This document shows, one piece after another, positions 1 through 5,202 of a DNA stretch of 5,919 nucleotides (the first letter of the stretch is position 1; the number at the start of each line of letters is the position of its first letter). The position numbers and the translations under genes were made by a program. A model generated the notes under the pieces. That model was given only the letters and a program-made list of their open reading frames with translations, was not told where the DNA came from and did no database searches. Origin of the DNA: an uncultured Cryomorphaceae bacterium (GTDB lineage: Bacteria > Bacteroidota > Bacteroidia > Flavobacteriales > Schleiferiaceae); contig CAJWXO010000070.1 in the NCBI GenBank assembly GCA_913049755.1, positions 1 through 5,919 of the forward strand, in the 5' to 3' direction.

Positions 1-404
1 TCTCAGGAGGAGTCGATGCCAATGCTTTGCATCGACCCAAGCGATTTTTTGGTGCCGCAAGAAATATAGAAGAAGGAGGATCTTTAACAATTCTTGCAAC
101 TGCTCTTATTGAAACTGGTTCAAAAATGGATGAAGTAATCTATGAAGAGTTCAAAGGAACAGGAAATATGGAAATGCAGTTAGATAGAAAAATTTCAAAT
201 CGAAGAATTTATCCTGCAATTGATCTAATCGCCTCAGGAACTCGAAAAGAAGATTTATTACTTTCAAGCGATGTTCTTTCAAGGATGTATATTCTTAGGC
301 GACACCTTGCTGATATGACGCCAGTTGAAGCGATGCAATTTCTTCATGACAGGATGAGTAAAACCTTGAACAATGAGGAATTTTTAATATCCATGAACTC
401 CTAA
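1..404 (+). CDS. rho: Transcription termination factor Rho, C-terminal part (5' end outside window)
   Basis: Rho is the hexameric RNA helicase/ATPase that ends transcription of untranslated RNA. The frame is open from the left edge (first full codon at base 3) to the TAA at 402-404 and gives about 133 residues of the C-terminal RecA-like motor domain. The fragment begins with S-G-G-V-D-A-N-A-L, which continues into [11 protein letters not shown], the region of the R-loop that contacts RNA in the central pore. It continues with E-E-G-G-S-L-T-I, then [14 protein letters not shown], and then S-G-T-R-K-E-D. The Arg in that last motif (bases 243-245) corresponds to the E. coli Rho arginine finger R366, counted back from the C-terminus. 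The C-terminus is close in length to E. coli Rho. A TTG at 27 is an internal Leu codon and not a start. Identity is secure; only the N-terminal RNA-binding domain and the Walker motifs are missing, because they lie outside the window. Confidence 0.97.
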   Translation, partial: SGGVDANALHRPKRFFGAARNIEEGGSLTILATALIETGSKMDEVIYEEFKGTGNMEMQLDRKISNRRIYPAIDLIASGTRKEDLLLSSDVLSRMYILRRHLADMTPVEAMQFLHDRMSKTLNNEEFLISMNS

Positions 405-529
405 AGCGAATCAGTAACATTGAGTTTATCAAATATTTCAGATACTCTTTTCGGTAGGATTCATCCTATTCAGCTTATCTAATTATTTTAGTGTACAACA
501 TTGCTCTCAAAATTTTATCTTTACTGTAG
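405..529 (+). promoter_or_regulatory. rho-pyrR intergenic region, presumed promoter/leader of the pyr unit
   Basis: This 125-bp A/T-rich gap is the only non-coding space before the four-gene pyrR unit, so a promoter is expected here by position. The best match to the Bacteroidota -7 element (TAnnTTTG) is TATTTTAG at 484-491, which has one mismatch and no TTTG at the expected -33 distance, so I do not assign a promoter. I see no sequence resembling the PyrR-binding loop known from Bacillus pyr leaders and no long antiterminator/terminator pair. There is no Shine-Dalgarno sequence before the pyrR ATG, as is usual in this phylum. The call rests on position only. Confidence 0.3.
453..470 (+). terminator. 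Small hairpin after rho, possible weak terminator
   Basis: TAGGA at 455-459 pairs with TCCTA at 464-468 around a 4-base loop, and two G-U pairs can extend the stem to 453-470. No run of T follows directly, so it is not a standard intrinsic terminator. It sits about 50 bp past the rho stop codon and 60 bp before pyrR, so it could slow or end rho transcription or protect a 3' end. A chance hairpin in A/T-rich DNA is equally possible. Confidence 0.2.
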
Positions 530-1084
530 ATGGCACAAAAAGTTTTCTTGAATTCTAGGGAAAGTGATTTTACACTGAATAGAATTTGTTGTCAACTAAA
601 TGAGACGCATTTCCCTTGGAATAATACCGTTATTGTTGGACTCCAGCCACGTGGAACGCAATTAGCAGGTGCTATTATATCTAGATTAGAACGAGATTTT
701 AACATCAACAAAGTTCAAAGTGGATCTTTGGATAGCACATTTCATCGTGATGATTTCAGAAGACGAAATGAACCGATTAACGCCAATCCTAATGATATGT
801 CCGTCCTTATTGAAGGGAAACGGGTAATATTTATCGATGACGTTTTGTATACTGGAAGATCTGCTCGCGCTGCTTTAGATGCCTTAGGTGACTATGGTAG
901 ACCATCAAAAATTGAGCTTTGTGTACTAATTGATCGCAGATTTTCTCGGGAATTACCTATCCAGCCAGATTATACGGGGTATCGCGTAGATGCCATTGCA
1001 GATGAACGTGTCATATTAGATTGGTCTGATGTTTTTTCCCCGAAAGTATTGATTGAAAACTCCTCCCATGCTGAAAAGCGCTGA
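530..1084 (+). CDS. pyrR: PyrR: pyrimidine operon regulator / uracil phosphoribosyltransferase
   Basis: This 184-residue protein belongs to the type I phosphoribosyltransferase fold. PyrR proteins bind UMP/UTP and, in Gram-positive bacteria, pyr mRNA; many also convert uracil and PRPP to UMP. Visible motifs are G-L-Q-P-R-G (37-42), the L-D-S-T-F-H-R-D-D segment (67-75, the PyrR version of L-D-I-T-x-Y-R-D-D), the PRPP-binding loop V-I-F-I-D-D-V-L-Y-T-G-R-S (99-111), and L-I-D-R-R-F-S-R-E-L-P-I followed by P-D-Y-T-G (133-150). Length is normal for the family. The ATG at 530 is fixed as the earliest possible start because an in-frame TAG lies directly before it (527-529). The 3' end overlaps pyrB by 17 bp, which suggests coupled translation and a shared role in pyrimidine synthesis. 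Family assignment is strong; whether it regulates RNA here is not shown, since no binding site was seen upstream. Confidence 0.95.
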   Translation: MAQKVFLNSRESDFTLNRICCQLNETHFPWNNTVIVGLQPRGTQLAGAIISRLERDFNINKVQSGSLDSTFHRDDFRRRNEPINANPNDMSVLIEGKRVIFIDDVLYTGRSARAALDALGDYGRPSKIELCVLIDRRFSRELPIQPDYTGYRVDAIADERVILDWSDVFSPKVLIENSSHAEKR

Positions 1085-2012
1085 ACTAAGTACAAACAAC
1101 CTTCTAGGAATTAAGGATTTAACTCCGGGTGATATCCATTTAATTTTTCATTGGACAAAAAAATTTAAGGAGATTATTAATCGGCCAATAAAAAAAGTTC
1201 CATCTCTTAGAGATATTACAGTTGCAAATCTATTTTTTGAAAACTCAACAAGAACCCGGCTTAGCTTCGAACTTGCGGAAAAGCGTTTATCTGCTGATGT
1301 AATAAACTTTTCAGCCTCAAGCTCCTCTTTAAGTAAAGGAGAGTCACTTGTGGATACGATCAAAAATATTCTTGCAATGCAGGTAGATATAGTTGTTTTA
1401 AGACATCCAGAACCAGGTTCAGCTATATTTTTAAGCAAGCATATTGATGCTCAAATAATCAACGCTGGAGATGGCACTCATGAGCACCCAACTCAAGCAC
1501 TCTTAGACGCTTTTTCCATCCAAGAGAAACTAAATGACTTAAAAAACAAGAGAATTGTAATTATTGGCGATATTTCACATTCAAGAGTTGCAATTAGCAA
1601 TATTTATTGTTTACAAAAACTTGGGGCAAAAGTTGCAGTTTGTGGCCCACAATCCTTGGTACCGAGAAATATTTATTCGCTTAATGTTGAGGTTTTTGAT
1701 GATATTAACAAAGCATTAGAATGGGCAGATGCAGCAAATATTCTTAGAGTCCAACATGAAAGAATGGATCGATCTTACTTCCCTTCAATTCGTGAATATC
1801 AAATGAGATATGGAATAACCATGGAGAAACTGCTATCTCTGAAAGAGATACCACTAATTATGCACCCCGGCCCTATTAATAGAGGAGTGGAAATATCCTC
1901 TGAAGTTGCAGATTCAGAATATTCTATTATTCTTGATCAAGTTCAGAACGGTGTTGCCCTTAGAATGTCTGTACTTTATTTACTTGCTTCTAAAACAAAA
2001 AATGTTCAATAA
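1068..2012 (+). CDS. pyrB: Aspartate carbamoyltransferase catalytic chain (PyrB)
   Basis: PyrB joins carbamoyl phosphate and L-aspartate to give N-carbamoyl-aspartate, the first committed step of UMP synthesis in the cytoplasm. Counting from the ATG at 1068 the protein has 314 residues, close to the usual 305-310. The carbamoyl phosphate site is complete: F-F-E-N-S-T-R-T-R (56-64), the loop lysine in S-K-G-E-S (89-93) and H-E-H-P-T-Q (138-143). G-D-I-S-H-S-R (167-173), L-R-V-Q (226-229) and H-P-G-P-I-N-R-G (266-273) supply the aspartate-side residues. The H-P-x-P-x-N-R form is like the Bacillus-type enzyme and unlike the E. coli H-P-L-P-R form. A TTG at 1053 would add five residues, but the ATG is preferred and leaves a 17-bp overlap with pyrR. 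No pyrI regulatory chain lies nearby, so control is more likely through PyrR or expression. Confidence 0.96.
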   Translation: MLKSAELSTNNLLGIKDLTPGDIHLIFHWTKKFKEIINRPIKKVPSLRDITVANLFFENSTRTRLSFELAEKRLSADVINFSASSSSLSKGESLVDTIKNILAMQVDIVVLRHPEPGSAIFLSKHIDAQIINAGDGTHEHPTQALLDAFSIQEKLNDLKNKRIVIIGDISHSRVAISNIYCLQKLGAKVAVCGPQSLVPRNIYSLNVEVFDDINKALEWADAANILRVQHERMDRSYFPSIREYQMRYGITMEKLLSLKEIPLIMHPGPINRGVEISSEVADSEYSIILDQVQNGVALRMSVLYLLASKTKNVQ

Positions 2013-2014
2013 CA

Positions 2015-2353
2015 ATGTCATATAAAGTTGAACTAAAGTCAAGCTATATTCATATCAAGTTCGGTGAAGACTTCTATACCTCTGAGGATTTTCATGAGTT
2101 AACAAAACTTATCTCAAAACATAAGAACCAGCACATAATTTTAAATCTTTTAATAGTTGAGGAATTTGATAATAAGGAATTATTAACAGGCTATCAATCT
2201 CAGGTGTTAGAGGATAATATGAGCTTCATAATTATCGTTAAGGAAAGCCTCATGACACTATTTGAAGAGGATCTCCCGATTGTTCCAACTTATAGAGAAA
2301 GTATTGACTTCTTTGAAATGGATGAAATTCAGAGAAAGCTCTTAGAAGAATGA
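2015..2353 (+). CDS. Small STAS-like protein of the ribonuclease Z-associated type
   Basis: This 112-residue soluble protein has an alternating strand/helix pattern: strand around 11-15, helix 23-37, strand H-I-I-L-N-L-L (40-46), helix 54-67 and strand S-F-I-I-I-V (70-75). The C-terminal stretch I-V-P-T-Y-R-E-S-I-D-F-F-E-M-D-E-I (89-105) resembles, from memory, the V-P-T-L-x-E-A-x-D-I-I-E-M-E-E-I-E-R ending of short Bacteroidota proteins encoded just before ribonuclease Z (rnz). Such proteins look like degenerate STAS (anti-sigma-antagonist-like) domains, and their biochemical role is unknown to me. The start is 2 bp after the pyrB stop and the end overlaps the next gene by 4 bp, so it is surely in the pyr transcript. 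Here rnz does not follow. The fold is inferred from pattern; the family match is moderately confident. Confidence 0.7.
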   Translation: MSYKVELKSSYIHIKFGEDFYTSEDFHELTKLISKHKNQHIILNLLIVEEFDNKELLTGYQSQVLEDNMSFIIIVKESLMTLFEEDLPIVPTYRESIDFFEMDEIQRKLLEE

Positions 2354-3048
2354 AACTAATATTTCTTCTAATCTTTTTTCCTTGCATTATCTTTGCTCAG
2401 AATTTTAAAAGAGACGGTTTAAAAGAAAATAATGAAAAAGCGCTAGCTGTTGAACAGACTAGAATTTCGATTTTAGAAAATAGAAAAATAAAAATTGGCT
2501 TAGGAACAGGAAAGTACAGTATAAACTCCATCAAAACGGTAATAGAAAATCAAAACAATGGAAACGTGTTTTATCTCTCCCTTAGCACACCGATAAATTC
2601 ACACTTTTCAACTGGATATATATTTCAGTTTATCAGACAAGTTTCAAAAAGTGAATTGGAACCTAGTTTTGTTACAGACATCATGTATTCCAATGCATTG
2701 AATATAGAGTGCTTTTTATTTGGATCTCAACATACTTTTGACCTGGGGGCATTTGCAGCCTATGGTTTTAGTTCTGGGAGCTATATGGATCCATTATTAA
2801 ATCAAATAGTCGATTTCAGCGGATTTATGCCATCCTTCAAAATATTTGGAATGATGAGGTTACATAAAAAAATATGGGTCAGTGATTTTGACTACAAAAG
2901 CAATAAGAACGTAAAGAAATTATTGAAATCCGTAACATCTTTTAAACCGATCGAAATATCTTTAGGACCTCAAATAGCCATTAATAAAAGTGATCGTCGA
3001 ATAAGAAACATTTGGACCTTAAGTTTAGGCACTAACTTGGATTTTTAA
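2350..3048 (+). CDS. Exported beta-rich protein of unknown function, possible outer membrane barrel
   Basis: I do not recognise the family. The 232-residue product starts with a clear signal peptide: a lysine at 2, a hydrophobic core to about residue 15, and F-A-Q at 15-17, typical of Bacteroidota exported proteins, with cleavage likely after Ala16. The Cys at 12 lies inside the hydrophobic core without a good lipobox, so a lipoprotein is unlikely. The mature part contains several amphipathic candidate strands, for example N-V-F-Y-L-S-L-S (72-79), G-Y-I-F-Q-F-I (89-95), F-D-L-G-A-F-A-A-Y-G-F (130-140) and I-W-T-L-S-L-G-T-N-L-D-F at the very end. The terminal Phe and alternating pattern resemble the last strand of an outer membrane beta-barrel. 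It overlaps the preceding gene as ATGA, so it is translationally coupled and last in the pyr unit. The link to pyrimidine metabolism is unexplained and may only reflect transcription in the same unit. Confidence 0.75.
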   Translation: MKLIFLLIFFPCIIFAQNFKRDGLKENNEKALAVEQTRISILENRKIKIGLGTGKYSINSIKTVIENQNNGNVFYLSLSTPINSHFSTGYIFQFIRQVSKSELEPSFVTDIMYSNALNIECFLFGSQHTFDLGAFAAYGFSSGSYMDPLLNQIVDFSGFMPSFKIFGMMRLHKKIWVSDFDYKSNKNVKKLLKSVTSFKPIEISLGPQIAINKSDRRIRNIWTLSLGTNLDF

Positions 3049-3072
3049 GACTCATTCTATGAGGCCCATTTT
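3049..3072. terminator. Weak hairpin at the convergent gene junction
   Basis: CTCAT (3051-3055) and ATGAG (3059-3063) form a 5-bp stem with a 3-base loop, and G3049/C3065 can pair beyond one mismatch. A TTTTT run follows on the plus strand at 3068-3072 after a short spacer, while the minus-strand side lacks a comparable U-run next to the stem. It lies between stop codons only 8 bp apart, where a shared terminator would be useful. The stem is short and partly inside the last codons of the minus-strand gene, so confidence is low. Confidence 0.3.
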
Positions 3073-4412
3073 TCTGAATATGTCCTAATATCAAATCCCC
3101 CAAGATTACCGGATGACATTACCAAAAGGTTGCATGAAATCGGGAGGTTCTCAAAAATATTTAGCAATTCATCAATATTTGTCAAAACTTTGACACCCTT
3201 CCCAAATGCAGACTCCACAGTGCTCTTTTCCAACTCTGGGAGACTTTTATGAGCAACAGCTTTTGGATCATAAAAAACTATAGCTTGATCTAAACCGCTC
3301 AGGATATCATGATAACCTGAAATAAAATCAGGGTTTAAACTACTAAAAGTATGAAGTTCAAGAAGTCCAATTTTTATTGTCTTTGGGAATGTTTCAACAT
3401 AAGCCTCAACTGTAGCTCTTACCTTGCTTGGAGCATGTGCAAAATCTAAATGAACAGATCGATTTTTTCCTTGTCTTAAGATCTCTAAACGTCTCTCTGC
3501 CCCTTTAAAACTTGATATTGCATCATAAAACTCCTCTGCCTGGATTCCCATTTCTTGAGCTAACCATCTTGCCCCTTCAGCATTACTTAAATTATGTTTA
3601 CCAATAAAATTGAGATTCAAATCACCTTGCGGAGTGCACCACACCCATTTAACACCATCAATGCGATATTCAGGTATACTGTAAGGTATTTTTCTAATGG
3701 GACTATTATCCTCAAGGACTAAATCCTTTAACTCAACATCATCAGAATTATATATTAATGTTCCTCCTGGTTCCATGCTTTTTAAAAAATCACTGAAAGC
3801 AATTTTATACTTCTCCAAAGTTGGAAAAACATTAATGTGATCCCAAGCCATTCCCGTGAGAATGGCAACATTAGCCCTGTAGAGATGGAATTTAGGCCTT
3901 AAGTCTATTGGTGAAGACAAATACTCGTCACCCTCAAAAACAGCCCATTCAGAATCAATAGAAAGCCGTACCATGGTATCATAACCCTCAAGCTGCGCAC
4001 CAACCATATAATCGACATTTAAATTTGATAGTTTCAAACTATGAAGTAACATGGACGTAGTAGATGTTTTACCATGACTTCCGCCAATAACTACTCGAGT
4101 TTTATATTTTGTTGACTCAAATAAGAATTCAGGATAAGAGTATATTTTCAATCCTATTTTTTTAGCCTTTAATAATTCTGGATTATCTTTTTTGGCATGC
4201 ATACCTATAATTACAGCATCTAGGCTATTGTGAATTCTCTCTTGATACCACCCTTCCCTCTCGGGTAATATTCCCGCTCTTGATAATCTGGATTTTGACG
4301 GTTCAAAAATAGCATCATCACTACCTGTGATTAATGCATCGCCCCTTTCATGTAAGGCCAATGCAAGGTTATGCATTGCACTACCTCCGATAGCAATGAA
4401 ATGAACATTCAT
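3057..4412 (-). CDS. mpl: Mpl-like UDP-N-acetylmuramate:tripeptide ligase (Mur ligase family)
   Basis: Mpl enzymes reattach the recycled murein tripeptide L-Ala-gamma-D-Glu-meso-Dap to UDP-MurNAc using ATP, in the cytoplasm. From the ATG at 4412 the protein has 451 residues, close to E. coli Mpl. The N-terminal Rossmann domain opens with H-F-I-A-I-G-G-S-A-M-H. The central ATP domain has the P-loop G-G-S-H-G-K-T-S (110-117), F-E-G-D-E-Y (159-164) and D-H-I-N-V-F (191-196). G-K-H-N-L-S-N-A (271-278) and K-G-A-E-R-R-L-E (303-310) follow. The C-terminal domain has D-F-A-H-A-P-S (323-329) and V-M-S-S-G-N-L-G-G (431-439). F-E-G-D-E-Y plus V-M-S-x-G-x-x-G-G favour Mpl over MurC. The substrate-side motifs differ from E. 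coli Mpl (see findings), so the exact peptide is uncertain. A TTG at 4418 could add two residues. It is last in the minus-strand unit, 13 bp after the lipoprotein gene. Confidence 0.88.
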   Translation of the reverse strand: MNVHFIAIGGSAMHNLALALHERGDALITGSDDAIFEPSKSRLSRAGILPEREGWYQERIHNSLDAVIIGMHAKKDNPELLKAKKIGLKIYSYPEFLFESTKYKTRVVIGGSHGKTSTTSMLLHSLKLSNLNVDYMVGAQLEGYDTMVRLSIDSEWAVFEGDEYLSSPIDLRPKFHLYRANVAILTGMAWDHINVFPTLEKYKIAFSDFLKSMEPGGTLIYNSDDVELKDLVLEDNSPIRKIPYSIPEYRIDGVKWVWCTPQGDLNLNFIGKHNLSNAEGARWLAQEMGIQAEEFYDAISSFKGAERRLEILRQGKNRSVHLDFAHAPSKVRATVEAYVETFPKTIKIGLLELHTFSSLNPDFISGYHDILSGLDQAIVFYDPKAVAHKSLPELEKSTVESAFGKGVKVLTNIDELLNIFENLPISCNLLVMSSGNLGGFDIRTYSEKWAS

Positions 4413-4425
4413 ATTCAAACTATAC

Positions 4426-5202
4426 TTAGAGTTGTATCTGGTATGAAGGTAAAATATTTGCCATTAAAGACTCTGCGAGTAAAAGATCTATTGGGTCCCC
4501 TGAGTTACATTCAATATTATCAATAATTGTGGGGTCTAGCCCTTGAAGTAATCGGTCTATATTCCAGACAATATTTATATTCACATCCATACTTGCAACA
4601 ACATTGAACGAAGTTGGCTTATTCCACCAAAGATCTAGAACTGCATCTGAAACCCTGTATGTAAAAGGCAAATTTGGTTCTGCACTCAAAGTATCTCCTA
4701 TTTCTTTGTACAGCCCATTAATGTACAATGAATTATATCCTTCACCTGCACCCCTATTCAGTCCAGGATTATTCATTGGGTGTGACTCAGGGAATTCTTT
4801 ATAATCAGCAGTAATAGATGAGTCAACGCCCATTTTAAAGTGATGAACACCTTGATATACTCCTTTATCTAGCTTAAAAAGTCTCGATGCTGTACCGAAT
4901 TTTAAAGAGGCTACATTTGGATCAAATGAATATCCTGTTGTATCCATATCATCCGGGGTCACGGTGTCCGTTAAATGATCAGTAAAGTAATATCCCCCAA
5001 ATGCAATTGAAACATCTTTCAAAACAATTCTGGAGTTACCAAGTGTAAATATCTTGGAGGTATCAATCACTTCATCGTTAAAATAAAAAAAGTGATTTAA
5101 AACAACATTACGTGTATCAAAAGTTGAATCCTCAGGTAAAATACCATCAGAGCAACTTAGAGAAACTCCTGTGATTAAAAAAAATAATATAATCTGTTTC
5201 AT
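4426..5202 (-). CDS. Lipoprotein resembling the MbnP-like family
   Basis: This 258-residue product has a lipoprotein signal: K2, a hydrophobic core and S-L-S-C-S-D with Cys17 as the likely lipidated residue, so it is probably anchored in the outer or inner membrane facing the periplasm or surface. The body resembles the MbnP-like domain found beside copper and peroxidase genes in many bacteria. An N-terminal strand set V-V-L-N-H-F-F-Y-F-N-D-E-V leads into V-L-K-D-V-S-I-A-F-G-G-Y-Y-F. An H-P-M-N-N-P-G segment (141-147) is followed by G-E-G-Y-N-S-L-Y-I-N-G-L-Y (153-165), and a late strand-rich part contains M-D-V-N-I-N-I-V (205-212). The tryptophans I expect in the central M-x-W-x-W stretch are absent. 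The family call is from pattern memory only and moderate. It starts within the end of the acyltransferase gene (ATGA overlap) and precedes the Mpl-like gene, so all three are probably co-transcribed. Confidence 0.6.
   Translation of the reverse strand: MKQIILFFLITGVSLSCSDGILPEDSTFDTRNVVLNHFFYFNDEVIDTSKIFTLGNSRIVLKDVSIAFGGYYFTDHLTDTVTPDDMDTTGYSFDPNVASLKFGTASRLFKLDKGVYQGVHHFKMGVDSSITADYKEFPESHPMNNPGLNRGAGEGYNSLYINGLYKEIGDTLSAEPNLPFTYRVSDAVLDLWWNKPTSFNVVASMDVNINIVWNIDRLLQGLDPTIIDNIECNSGDPIDLLLAESLMANILPSYQIQL

Noticed and set aside
27..29. TTG at 27 as a start codon for a separate small gene
   Set aside because: The reading frame continues upstream to the window edge with conserved Rho sequence (S-G-G-V-D-A-N-A), so it is an internal Leu codon.
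484..491. TATTTTAG as a Bacteroidota -7 promoter element before pyrR
   Set aside because: It has one mismatch to TAnnTTTG and there is no TTTG at the -33 distance; such matches are frequent in A/T-rich DNA.
1148..1438. Open frame of 96 codons on the minus strand inside pyrB
   Set aside because: It lies wholly opposite the conserved catalytic part of pyrB, has no recognisable domain, and is best explained as a shadow of the real gene.
1834..1850. 7-bp inverted repeat TATCTCT-GAA-AGAGATA inside pyrB
   Set aside because: It is internal to a conserved gene, has a tiny loop and no T-run after it, and is likely a chance result of the L-L-S-L-K-E-I-P codons.
4604..4804. Open frame of 66 codons on the plus strand opposite the MbnP-like lipoprotein gene
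   Set aside because: It is antisense to a gene with a clear signal peptide and operon context, and its translation shows no family features.
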